The notes beneath the pieces were generated by a model. It saw only the letters and a list, made by a program, of their open reading frames with translations, ran no database searches and was not told the origin of the DNA. DNA of 30,134 nucleotides from an uncultured Bacteroidales bacterium. GTDB taxonomy: Bacteria; Bacteroidota; Bacteroidia; Bacteroidales; Paludibacteraceae. Positions 1-7,608 of the stretch are shown piece by piece (position 1 is the stretch's first letter; each line of letters opens with the position of its first letter). The DNA lies in NCBI GenBank assembly GCA_934692905.1, contig CAKUUM010000030.1, positions 1 to 30,134 on the forward strand, read 5' to 3'. The translations under genes and the position numbers were made by a program.

Positions 1-109
1 AATCTCCAATTTGAACATTCTACACAACTCACTATCTTTTGACTGAAAACAACCCTTATATCGAACTCACGTTAATTTACAATAATTTTCACTTTTTCTT
101 ATTAAAGTG

Positions 110-140
110 TTGTGTATATCAGAGAGATATATTATCTTTG
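110..140 (+). promoter_or_regulatory. Bacteroidales-type promoter of the secreted-protein operon
   Basis: The -33 element TTG lies at 110-112 and the -7 element TATCTTTG at 133-140, separated by 20 bp. This matches the known Bacteroides primary-sigma consensus (TTTG, about 20 bp, TAnnTTTG). Transcription would start near 146, inside the inverted repeat at 141-160. Upstream, 1-109 is AT-rich and holds no gene that I can see. Confidence 0.75.
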
Positions 141-160
141 CATACGATTGTACTCGTATG
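141..160 (+). repeat. perfect inverted repeat at the predicted transcription start
   Basis: CATACGA (141-147) and TCGTATG (154-160) form a 7-bp perfect inverted repeat with a 6-nt loop, directly after the -7 element. It could be an operator that covers the start site or a 5' stem-loop that stabilises the mRNA. The sequence does not decide between these. Confidence 0.55.
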
Positions 161-238
161 GTCGCCATAGTGTACATCCGTACATCAAACAGAAAACCGT
201 CAAATCAATTTAATGTTTAACTAAAAAACAAAAACATC

Positions 239-1441
239 ATGAAAAAATTTCCTCTTTTAATGCTTGTATGCATTGCAGCAACATCATCTTTCGCACAGGT
301 GAAAGTGGATAGTATTGGTCGAGTAACCAATGGCGATACTATTAATACTGTTTATCCCCCAACTTTTGGTCCTCGCAGACATGGAACATTAGAAGATCAA
401 ACTACCATCTTGGCATATGGCGACTACAATCGAGGTCTGGCTGTGTATGCCAAAACCGCCGCTGATTGGGGACCTGCCATTTATGCTTCTGCACAATATC
501 TCAATGATAGGCAAGTTGCTATTATGGCGGGTGCCAGCAATGCACGACCTCAATCTTCGGGGCGTTCCTATGGTATTATCGCGAGTGCAGGCAACCGAAC
601 CTCTGGTTATAACTATGGTGCAGTCGGAAACCTGACAGGTAGTAACAATGGTGCAGCCGTTGTGGGCTGTTTCGAATGGGATATACCAGAAATACAAGGT
701 AGATATGCCGGTTATTTCAATGGCGATACCTACGTCGCTGGAACTCTGACCACTCGAAATCTAACTACTCTTTCGGACGCAAGGTATAAATCCAATATCC
801 AATCTATCAATTCCACAGCCCTTAGTAAAATTGCGACATTGAACCCAGTGCAATACAATATGATGTCAGAACGGGCTATTGCTATGGCGAACGCGACACC
901 TTCCGACACCGCACAAGTAGCGACACAAGCAATGGACGCAATCGAAATGACGGACAATACTATCCACTATGGATTGTTAGCACAAGAGGTGAAGCAGATT
1001 TATCCAGAATTGGTATATGAAGACGCGGCAGGAGTGATGAGTATCAACTATATCGAACTAATCCCTCTGCTTATCCAAGCCGTACAAGATTTGTCTGCGC
1101 AAGTAAACGCTATATCCAATGGGAACGTAAAGAAGACGCAAGCAAAGAAGCAGGGAGCATGCGTCTCCACATCAGAGACATTGAATACTCTTTATCAAAA
1201 CACTCCCAACCCATTCACACACGACACGGAAATAACCTATACAATCACTCCCAATGCCCAATCGGCAACTATCTTTGTCTATGATATGACGGGAGTGCAA
1301 TTGTTGCAATATCCTATTATTACCTTTGGCGAGGGAACTATTACTATTGATGCTAATGATCTCTATGCAGGTTCTTTCCTCTACTCTTTGGTCGTGGACG
1401 GCAAACTGATAGATACAAAACAAATGGTACTCACAAAATAA
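239..1441 (+). CDS. secreted S74 (tail-fibre chaperone) domain protein with T9SS sorting domain
   Basis: A 400-aa protein with a signal peptide (residues 1-19, cleavage after SFA). Residues 70-170 are rich in Gly, Ala and Tyr (AGYFNGDTYVAGTL near 157-169), the short beta-rich style that usually precedes S74 domains in fibre-like proteins. Residues 176-290 match peptidase S74/intramolecular chaperone: LSDARYKSNI with Ser179 and Lys184 at the spacing of the known autocleavage dyad, then YGLLAQEV and NYIELIPLLIQAV. Residues 318-400 look like a type A T9SS sorting domain (QNTPNPF, IFVYDMTG, ending in KQMVLTK). In phage fibres S74 domains guide trimer folding and then cut themselves off; T9SS domains direct export through the outer membrane. 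First gene of an operon; the next starts 9 nt downstream. Its surface role is unknown. Confidence 0.85.
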   Translation: MKKFPLLMLVCIAATSSFAQVKVDSIGRVTNGDTINTVYPPTFGPRRHGTLEDQTTILAYGDYNRGLAVYAKTAADWGPAIYASAQYLNDRQVAIMAGASNARPQSSGRSYGIIASAGNRTSGYNYGAVGNLTGSNNGAAVVGCFEWDIPEIQGRYAGYFNGDTYVAGTLTTRNLTTLSDARYKSNIQSINSTALSKIATLNPVQYNMMSERAIAMANATPSDTAQVATQAMDAIEMTDNTIHYGLLAQEVKQIYPELVYEDAAGVMSINYIELIPLLIQAVQDLSAQVNAISNGNVKKTQAKKQGACVSTSETLNTLYQNTPNPFTHDTEITYTITPNAQSATIFVYDMTGVQLLQYPIITFGEGTITIDANDLYAGSFLYSLVVDGKLIDTKQMVLTK

Positions 1442-1450
1442 CGATACTAT

Positions 1451-3652
1451 ATGAAAAAGATATACTTGTGTTTCCTATTGAGCATCTTATGTTCATTAGG
1501 ATATGCCCAAACATACATATACGATTTTAATCCTGCGGATTTCTCTATTTCAGAGACTGCAACAGGTAGTATTATCAATTATTCTTCTGATTTTGAGGTC
1601 AGGAGTGAGCCTTGTACTCCCATAATGCCTATTTGTCTTAGGAATATATTGTTACCAGATGGTGCTGTATTAAAAGGGTATAGTATCAATACATCTATTC
1701 AAGTATGGAAAAATAATATTACGTTAGCATCTATGCCATATGATATTCCTGTGACAGAAACAGAGGTCGTTAATAATAATGATTGTCAATACAATATAGA
1801 AGTTACATATCCTGATTCTGTTGCAAAGTTAGTGAATATCTGCACAATAGATGGTTATCAATACGCTACATTTTCTATTTCTCCGTTTATTTATGTTCCC
1901 AAAGAAAAGCGATTGAACATTGTAAGAAGAATTGATATTACACTTAATGTAGAACTATTGCCATCCTTCGTGCACAAACCGCAACGAAGCCATAGCCAAG
2001 TTATCAAACATATCGTAGATAATTCAGGGGAAATAAACTCATTGTATTCAATTGAAAATAATCAGGAAGAACAAAATAGTGTTGAATATCTTATTATAAC
2101 TTCTACCGCTTTAAAAGATAGTTTTGAACCACTTCGCGTTTGGAAATGTCAGAAAGGCGTTAATACACAAATTGTTACATTGGAAGAAATCGATACAAAA
2201 TATGCAGGCAATACTCCTCAACTACGTATCAAACAATGTGTATATGACTACTACAATCAGGGCTTGCGTTTTCTCCTACTTGGCGGAGATGAAACAATCG
2301 TACCAATTGTGCGAGTCCCCATAATGAATGCAGGAACTTCTGATATAACTCCTTGTGATTGGTATTACGGCTGCTTCCGCAAACAATTTGATTGGGATGC
2401 CAATGGGAATGGTATTTATGGAGAAATAGAGGACAACGTTGATTTTAACTCAAGTGTTAGCATCTCAAGATTACCTATTCGCACATCTATTGAGGTCCAA
2501 AACTACACAAGAAAATTACTTAAATACGAGCAAGTACCATATAGTGTGAATACGATGCTGTTATGTACACAACAATTATGGCGTCCCTTTGGCGAGTATA
2601 GCGATGCTCATAAGAAAAGTGATAATATGTATGACAATTATGTCGCTCCGTATTGGAATGGAACGGCAACTCGATTTTATGATACTGACACAGATTTTCC
2701 TCAAGGTGCCGGATATGACCTGACAAGTGCAAATATCAATGAACAGTTTAACAAAGGATATAATTTTATTCACTTTGCAACGCATGGAGATCCACAATAT
2801 TGGGCTATCGAGAATGGAAATAGATATTGGGCATCTACAGCAGCCCAATTAACAAATAACCAACAGCCATCAGTTATCACCACGATGGCGTGCTCCACAA
2901 ACGCCTTTGATTTAGCAGAACCTTGTTTGAGTGAGGCTTTTATTCGAAATCCAAATGGAGGAGCCGTTGCTTATTGGGGAAGTTCACGCGCAGGTTGGGG
3001 AACGAATGATCCTGATTACCCTGTTTTAGGAAAATCTTTTTCATTAGACGCTTGGTTCTATAAGACACTATTTCAAAACACTTCCTATAATTTCGCAGAA
3101 GTTGTAAAAATAGTAAAACTGCGATATGTTTCAAGTACAGGGAGCCATGGAGGGTATCGTTGGTTAATGTGTAGTACAAATGCTATTGGTGATTCGGAAT
3201 TACCTATCTATACTGCAGGTCCATACTATTTTGAAAATGTAAGTGTTCACAAAAATGCTAATACATTACATGTGTCTGTTCCTATAGAAGATTGTACAAT
3301 CACATTGTCTAATATAGGGCAAGGCGGTAATTATATGCAAACATATAGCAATGTCTCTACTGCTGATTTTACAGATATTCCCAATTATTGTACATTGGTT
3401 ATCACAAAACATAACTACGCACCATACATACAAACCATTGATAATTGCTACATACAAAATGAAAACATTGCACAAGATTTTGTCATAACAGGGTGTAATG
3501 AAGTTAACATTGGAAGTAATGTCGTAGATTATGAGCCAACAGGTAATGTTATAGTCTCCGATACGGGAAATTTGAAAATAATCAATTCAGGCGTGGTTAA
3601 TATACCCAATGGGTTTGAAATAAGAAAAGGTGGGCAATTGTCAATAGAATAA
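1451..3652 (+). CDS. secreted gingipain-like cysteine peptidase, family C25
   Basis: A 733-aa protein with a signal peptide (1-19, cleavage after GYA). Residues 20-205 fit the N-terminal propeptide region usual for C25 enzymes. The catalytic domain covers about 212-590: FLLLGGDE (274-281), the His motif HFATHGD (His445), and the Cys motif TTMACSTN (Cys481), followed by GGAVAYWGSS and an IGDSELP motif like the conserved IGDP of gingipains. Both dyad residues are present, so activity is likely; cleavage specificity cannot be read by eye. The last 50 residues (IGSNVVDYEPTG, then NIPNGFEIRKGGQL) form a small beta module and are not a standard type A sorting domain, so the export signal is uncertain. 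The gene is clearly AT-richer than the genes after 8950. Confidence 0.88.
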   Translation: MKKIYLCFLLSILCSLGYAQTYIYDFNPADFSISETATGSIINYSSDFEVRSEPCTPIMPICLRNILLPDGAVLKGYSINTSIQVWKNNITLASMPYDIPVTETEVVNNNDCQYNIEVTYPDSVAKLVNICTIDGYQYATFSISPFIYVPKEKRLNIVRRIDITLNVELLPSFVHKPQRSHSQVIKHIVDNSGEINSLYSIENNQEEQNSVEYLIITSTALKDSFEPLRVWKCQKGVNTQIVTLEEIDTKYAGNTPQLRIKQCVYDYYNQGLRFLLLGGDETIVPIVRVPIMNAGTSDITPCDWYYGCFRKQFDWDANGNGIYGEIEDNVDFNSSVSISRLPIRTSIEVQNYTRKLLKYEQVPYSVNTMLLCTQQLWRPFGEYSDAHKKSDNMYDNYVAPYWNGTATRFYDTDTDFPQGAGYDLTSANINEQFNKGYNFIHFATHGDPQYWAIENGNRYWASTAAQLTNNQQPSVITTMACSTNAFDLAEPCLSEAFIRNPNGGAVAYWGSSRAGWGTNDPDYPVLGKSFSLDAWFYKTLFQNTSYNFAEVVKIVKLRYVSSTGSHGGYRWLMCSTNAIGDSELPIYTAGPYYFENVSVHKNANTLHVSVPIEDCTITLSNIGQGGNYMQTYSNVSTADFTDIPNYCTLVITKHNYAPYIQTIDNCYIQNENIAQDFVITGCNEVNIGSNVVDYEPTGNVIVSDTGNLKIINSGVVNIPNGFEIRKGGQLSIE

Positions 3653-3678
3653 TAAATAATTCACATTGATTATATTAT

Positions 3679-5568
3679 ATGAAAAAGTTTATCTGTATTC
3701 TTTGCGGACTAATGTGCCTGCAAAGTGCATGGACGTTTGACGCTTCGGCTTTTCCTACTCTGGCAGGTTTAAGCAGAACTATATATAATGAATTCTACAG
3801 TGGTGATGCGTGTGGACAAAAGAATACTCATTTGTTACAACCGACCAAAGAGGTAACTATCAACGGCAAACAATATCTTGAGTTTGGTGATTGGCAAATG
3901 TATTTGCGTGAAACGGATAACAAAGTATATCTATATAGCGGACAAGGAAATATAGATATGGTGTTGTATGATTACACATTAGAAGTGGGGGATGAATTGC
4001 ACCCTATTTGGCATGATTCAGAAACTAACACATTCTCCTACAAAGGCCCCGAAGGCAATGAGCAGTCTATTATAGTTACTAAAATAGAGAATGTAACTCT
4101 ATTAGACGGGAATGAGTATAAAAAATGGACATTTAGTAATGGTATGGAATATGTTGAAACGGTCGGTTCATTCGGGAAGGGCTCTTTTGCCGGCGATTTT
4201 TTTCAGTTAGTTCGATTAGATATTCCAACATGCCTTATTGGTCGTCATCTGGTATGCATCAGCCGCAATGGGCAATTGCTTTACGAAATGCCACAAGCGG
4301 AGCAAGAGCGATTGCACACTTATTGTATGTCATCGCCGAAAGTCATACAAGCAAATCAATGGAATGTGTTGAAATTCCACGCATATTTTGGACTTGATAA
4401 AGAGGATGCCGTTATATATAAATATACGCTAACCGGGGATACAACCATAAACAACATATCTTATACCAAGGTTATGGAGCAAGAAACTCTCACTTCGGGT
4501 AGCCCAAAGTATGCAGCCGCCATTCGCCAAGAGGGGGATAAAGTGTATGTTTGCCATGATGGCAAAGAATACCTGCTATATGATTTTGGCGCGAAAGCAG
4601 GTGATGAGATAATGGTTTGGGGCGGATTAGACCACCCGACTACGCTGTGTAAAAACAGGGTTAAAGATGTGCAGACGACAGAAGACGAAAAACGTATATT
4701 GACTATAGAAATAGCAGACTACATCCCAGACATTCCGGATGAAGAACAATTTGGGGAGACAGCACAATGGATAGAGGGCATCGGTTCCACCCATGGTTTG
4801 CTGTACACAGGCATTACTTATCCTGGTGGTTCGTTCCATTACCTGCAATGTGCATATTCCAATGGAGTGCAGGTGTACGAAAGGAAGGATGACTATTTTG
4901 CACAATTCGGCTGTGAATACAATAGCAATCACGTCTATTTCCCCGAGGGCAAAGTGTGGTCATATCGTGTAACGGAGTTATGCGAAGGTGGCGACAAAAC
5001 TTTTATTCGCCAGATGCGTGTTTCCGGGGAGAAGACAATCAACGGCACAAATTATCGGCTGCTTGACAATGTGCCTATCCGCGAAAGTGGGAAGCAAGTA
5101 TTTGCTTACTACGAGGGCAAAGAAACGCTCATCTATGATTTCGGTCTCAATGTGGGGGATAAGATTGTCTCGCCTTCTGCCCGTCTGTATAATGACAATG
5201 AAGAAGGTCTGGCTTCCGTGACTGCCGTTGATTCTGTTACGTTGTTAGATGGTCGTAGGGCTAAACGTATTCAATATGACTACCGTGCGACGGATATTGA
5301 GTATGTAGGTTCAATATCTAACGCAGGTGTCTTGGCTCCGCTATATGGCGAAGAGTTGCCACCTTGTGGTCCGATACGTTTCATTTGCTGCTCCGTGGAC
5401 GGAAGTCCTATTTATGAGACTTCACCAGGTAGTTGTGAGTACAACACTAGAACAGCAGCAAGTAACACACAAGCACACTCCAACTCCGCTACAAAATGGG
5501 TTAGAGATGGGCAGATACTCATTAACCGCAATGGCAAAACATATAACCTCGTGGGGATAGAAATGTAG
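3679..5568 (+). CDS. secreted protein of three internal repeats, unknown function
   Basis: A 629-aa protein with a probable signal peptide (1-24). I do not recognise a named family. It holds three copies of a module of about 140-155 residues, near 55-203, 247-401 and 449-582. Each has TIN(G/N)xxY, a tract such as LIYDFGLNVGDKI (483-495; also 298-311 and 95-106), then in copies 1 and 3 VTLLDG(N/R), then an EYVGS/WIEGIGS-like segment, and ends in C.S.NGxxxYE. The C-terminal 20 residues (QILINRNGKTYNLVGIEM) resemble a tail common in secreted Bacteroidales proteins. Copies 2 and 3 are the most alike. It is the third gene of the operon, 26 nt after the C25 gene, so it may be exported with it. A carbohydrate or protein binding role is only a guess. 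Confidence 0.7.
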   Translation: MKKFICILCGLMCLQSAWTFDASAFPTLAGLSRTIYNEFYSGDACGQKNTHLLQPTKEVTINGKQYLEFGDWQMYLRETDNKVYLYSGQGNIDMVLYDYTLEVGDELHPIWHDSETNTFSYKGPEGNEQSIIVTKIENVTLLDGNEYKKWTFSNGMEYVETVGSFGKGSFAGDFFQLVRLDIPTCLIGRHLVCISRNGQLLYEMPQAEQERLHTYCMSSPKVIQANQWNVLKFHAYFGLDKEDAVIYKYTLTGDTTINNISYTKVMEQETLTSGSPKYAAAIRQEGDKVYVCHDGKEYLLYDFGAKAGDEIMVWGGLDHPTTLCKNRVKDVQTTEDEKRILTIEIADYIPDIPDEEQFGETAQWIEGIGSTHGLLYTGITYPGGSFHYLQCAYSNGVQVYERKDDYFAQFGCEYNSNHVYFPEGKVWSYRVTELCEGGDKTFIRQMRVSGEKTINGTNYRLLDNVPIRESGKQVFAYYEGKETLIYDFGLNVGDKIVSPSARLYNDNEEGLASVTAVDSVTLLDGRRAKRIQYDYRATDIEYVGSISNAGVLAPLYGEELPPCGPIRFICCSVDGSPIYETSPGSCEYNTRTAASNTQAHSNSATKWVRDGQILINRNGKTYNLVGIEM

Positions 5569-5595
5569 CACATTACGGATAAAATTCTTGTTAAG

Positions 5596-5627
5596 GGGGC
5601 TATCTAAAATTTTAGGTAGCCCCTTTT
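5596..5627 (+). terminator. intrinsic terminator of the secreted-protein operon
   Basis: GGGGCTATCTAAAA (5596-5609) pairs with TTTTAGGTAGCCCC (5610-5623) with one G-T wobble, followed by TTTT. The stem is long and nearly perfect; the four-base A/T centre would open as the loop. It sits 28 nt after the stop of the 629-aa gene. Confidence 0.85.
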
Positions 5628-5633
5628 CATAAC

Positions 5634-5687
5634 TACTTTTGTTCCAGTTTTTACACCGCACCTTCACTAACGAGGGTGCGGTTTTTT
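5634..5687 (+). promoter_or_regulatory. possible -7 element followed by a terminator/attenuator hairpin
   Basis: TACTTTTG at 5634-5641 fits the -7 consensus, but the -33 position reads TTT, not TTG, and lies in the preceding terminator. After the expected start, CCGCACC (5656-5662) and GGTGCGG (5675-5681) form a hairpin followed by TTTTTTCTTT. This is either a second terminator for the upstream operon or, if the promoter is real, a leader attenuator for the gene at 5720. Confidence 0.5.
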
Positions 5688-5719
5688 CTTTATATATTAA
5701 CATCTAAAAAATTAAGAAC

Positions 5720-6103
5720 ATGAAGACAAACTCCACCAGTTCCATCTTGCAACAATGGCAAGACAACACAACCCAAATGCGCAACCTCTTGGAGCAACAA
5801 GAGCGTATCATCACAGACCTAGTAAGACAATGCAGCACTTTGGAAATAATCGTGAATGCAAAAAATGATTTCTTTGTCAAAGATGATTACATCCGTATTG
5901 CCATCGAAATCAAAGCACGTGAACGTGTCGGACAACAATGGCCGGGCAGATGGCACAGCCTGCCTATGCTGGCGGACTTACTTACTGCCGAAGTCGGATG
6001 GATTGTAACCTCGAACAACCTTTGGCGAGCACTTGAGAAAGTATCGAAATATGAAGACGAAATCACTCGTCGAGTACAAGACTTGCGCAAAAAATCAAAA
6101 TAA
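5720..6103 (+). CDS. small coiled-coil protein, unknown function
   Basis: A 127-aa soluble protein without signal peptide or membrane segment. Residues 5-45 are rich in Gln, Leu and Glu with heptad-like spacing (MRNLLEQQERIITDL), suggesting a coiled coil. A central part has VKDDYIRIAIEIKARERVG and WPGRWHSLPMLADLL; the tail is basic (RRVQDLRKKSK). An A-rich leader (AAAAAATTAAGAAC) precedes the ATG, as is normal for this phylum. I do not recognise the family. It opens the accessory island of small genes, but a separate promoter follows it, so it may be its own unit. Confidence 0.6.
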   Translation: MKTNSTSSILQQWQDNTTQMRNLLEQQERIITDLVRQCSTLEIIVNAKNDFFVKDDYIRIAIEIKARERVGQQWPGRWHSLPMLADLLTAEVGWIVTSNNLWRALEKVSKYEDEITRRVQDLRKKSK

Positions 6104-6173
6104 CACACAGCAAACGTGTATTTTTCCGTATTTTATATTCTACTTACTATCAGCACTATACAACAAAAATAGT

Positions 6174-6214
6174 GACAGCAGTCAATGTGCACTTGCATTT
6201 CATTGACTGCTGTC
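6174..6214. repeat. 14-bp perfect inverted repeat next to a promoter
   Basis: GACAGCAGTCAATG (6174-6187) and CATTGACTGCTGTC (6201-6214) are perfect reverse complements around a 13-nt loop. The right arm ends 1 bp before the -33 TTG at 6216. No T-run follows, so it looks more like an operator or structured element than a standard intrinsic terminator, though it could also end the transcript of the gene at 5720. Confidence 0.6.
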
Positions 6215-6215
6215 G

Positions 6216-6246
6216 TTGCAAAACGTCTATTCCCGTATTATCTTTG
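6216..6246 (+). promoter_or_regulatory. Bacteroidales-type promoter of the SGK gene island
   Basis: TTG at 6216-6218, 20-bp spacer, TATCTTTG at 6239-6246. The predicted leader (about 6253-6423) has no convincing gene. It contains GTGTACATCGTACATC near 6352-6367, almost the same as a leader element of the gene at 239, and scattered AATCGTAAA/CGTACAT repeats (6374-6419). Confidence 0.75.
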
Positions 6247-6423
6247 CACCGTCTTTCGAAAGTCAAGGTATAGCCACCGCCTCAGAAACGTGGTATTCCA
6301 ATTTTCAAACTTACAAATTCTTAATTGTTTAATCAGCCCATTAGGGCGTCAGTGTACATCGTACATCTATCCAAATCGTAAAATAAATCGTACCTCGTAC
6401 ATTGATAAATCGTAAATGTTCTT

Positions 6424-6732
6424 ATGTCAAAGTACATTCCAATGGACTTAGTAAAGTCCCTTTCCGGCAAAGTTTGCCAGCACTCCGACACCTATTTCGC
6501 TATGCGTAACGGTATCCGCTACACAGGTAAAATCTGCAATCCGAGTACCGCCGCCCCGACAACGCAGCAAGTCGCACAGCGTAACCGCTTCGCCCAAACC
6601 CGTGCGGCTATCAAGGCTCTCTCGGCGCAAGACCTTGCCGCCTACGCTGCCGCCTTCAAGTCCAACCCTGGCAAGTATCGTACCCTCAACGGCTACATCT
6701 TCGCCAAAGAAATGGCTAAGTTGGCTGCTTAA
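6424..6732 (+). CDS. small SGK-motif protein, copy 1
   Basis: A 102-aa protein with no signal peptide or membrane segment. It is a clear paralogue of the product at 7001-7336: both carry D..VKS.SGK at residues 8-16, and AAFKS followed by YRTL near the C-terminus (76-80 and 85-88 here). The body is rich in Ala, Arg and Gln (AQRNRFAQTRAAIKALS), suggesting helices. I have seen proteins of this style in Bacteroidales genomes but know no function. It lies behind the promoter at 6216 with a leader of about 170 nt. Its place in front of holin-like, DUF5675 and spanin-like genes suggests a link to that cassette, which is inference. Confidence 0.7.
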   Translation: MSKYIPMDLVKSLSGKVCQHSDTYFAMRNGIRYTGKICNPSTAAPTTQQVAQRNRFAQTRAAIKALSAQDLAAYAAAFKSNPGKYRTLNGYIFAKEMAKLAA

Positions 6733-7000
6733 TCTTGAGTGGAGTGTTTAGAGTGGAGCGTTTAAGGCAGTCTATAAGTGTAGAATGATTGGTCATTTTA
6801 CGGTAATAGGAAATATGGGGGAAATACCCAAATCATGCGGCATAGCCGCCAATCGTACATAAATTGTATATCGTAAATTGTCAAATCGTAAATAAAACTA
6901 TCTACTCCCTACTTTCCAACTGCTCTAAACTCTAAACTCTCAACCATCTAAACCACGTATCAACTTATAAACCCATAAACTAATCAACCAATAAACAACA
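6733..7000 (+). repeat. intergenic spacer, duplicated copy 1
   Basis: The start (6742-6771) and the end (about 6902-7000) of this 268-bp spacer match the start (7621-7650) and end (7683-7783) of the spacer before the DUF5675 gene. Shared pieces include GTTTAGAGTGGAG, GCAGT and CTCTAAAC; the 5' and 3' pieces are partly complementary to each other. The middle (6850-6899) has CGTAAAT-type repeats. No gene or clear promoter was seen inside. Confidence 0.55.
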
Positions 7001-7336
7001 ATGGCAAAAATCACATTCATCGATCCCGTCAAATCCGTCAGTGGCAAACTGTCAAAGACAAGTACCGTAACCTTTATGCGCCGTCAGGCGGCCACCTCCA
7101 ACGTGGCAATGTTGGCTAATCCCAACTACACCCACATTATGGGCAAACGCACAACGGCTGTTTCCCAGTCCGAAGTCGCCTACCGCACCCGCTTTGGTGC
7201 TATCTGCACGGCAACAAGGAAACGTCTCCAAGACGCCTCGAAGATTGCAGCCGACATCGCTGCTTTCAAATCGCAGACGCAGTATCGCACACTTCGTCAG
7301 TACGTTTGGCACCAATGTGCAGAGGAGGTTGCATAA
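7001..7336 (+). CDS. small SGK-motif protein, copy 2
   Basis: A 111-aa paralogue of the product at 6424-6732. D.VKSVSGK is at residues 8-16, and AAFKS (87-91) with YRTL (95-98) at the C-terminus. The middle differs more (MRRQAATSNVAMLANPNY, HIMGKRTTAVSQSEVAYRTRF). No signal peptide or membrane segment. Its stop codon overlaps the next start (TAATG), implying translational coupling with the holin-like membrane protein. Function unknown; the coupling is the best clue that it works with the membrane gene. Confidence 0.72.
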   Translation: MAKITFIDPVKSVSGKLSKTSTVTFMRRQAATSNVAMLANPNYTHIMGKRTTAVSQSEVAYRTRFGAICTATRKRLQDASKIAADIAAFKSQTQYRTLRQYVWHQCAEEVA

Positions 7337-7608
7337 TGAAAAAGACCCCCTCCAACTCCCCCTTCAAAATGGGAGAGTTCAAAGCATCCGCACTCCCCTC
7401 CTTTGAAGGAGGGGCAGGGGGAGGTCCCGGAGGTCAGTTGTTAGTCGCGTTTGTTCTTACTTTCTTCGGGTGCGCATTGCTGGTCGCAGGAATAGCCCTG
7501 CCACCTGCAGGCGAAATCCACTCCTCTGTCCTCGTTGCCTTCGGCGAAGCCCTCACCTTCTCTGGTTCGATTGTCGGCATCGACTACCGCTACAAGTACC
7601 GAGGGTAG
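7336..7608 (+). CDS. small two-helix membrane protein, holin-like
   Basis: 90 aa if started at the ATG that overlaps the previous stop (TAATG, 7334-7338). Two hydrophobic segments follow a short N-terminal part: LLVAFVLTFFGCALLVAGIAL (about 35-55) and a second around VLVAFGEALTFSGSIVGI (65-84), joined by PPAGEIHSS; the end DYRYKYRG is basic. Small two-helix proteins of this look sit beside lysis genes in Bacteroidales phages, so holin is a reasonable inference, not proven. The first about 30 residues (PSFEGGAGGGPGGQ) are encoded by a palindromic repeat at 7395-7414 and surrounding repeat-like DNA. An internal ATG at 7369 is another possible start. Confidence 0.65.
   Translation: MKKTPSNSPFKMGEFKASALPSFEGGAGGGPGGQLLVAFVLTFFGCALLVAGIALPPAGEIHSSVLVAFGEALTFSGSIVGIDYRYKYRG
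7395..7414. repeat. palindromic repeat inside a coding sequence
   Basis: CCCCTCCTTTGAAGGAGGGG is a perfect 9-bp inverted repeat with a 2-nt centre. The sequence before it (7346-7370, CCCCCTCCAACTCCC and following) and after it (GCAGGGGGAGG) has the same purine/pyrimidine character. It resembles short palindromic repeats that are scattered in Bacteroidota genomes, here read in frame. Confidence 0.6.

Noticed and set aside
6185..6415. 76-codon frame before the SGK genes
   Set aside because: Starts inside the inverted repeat and runs across the promoter and leader repeats; no protein-like pattern.
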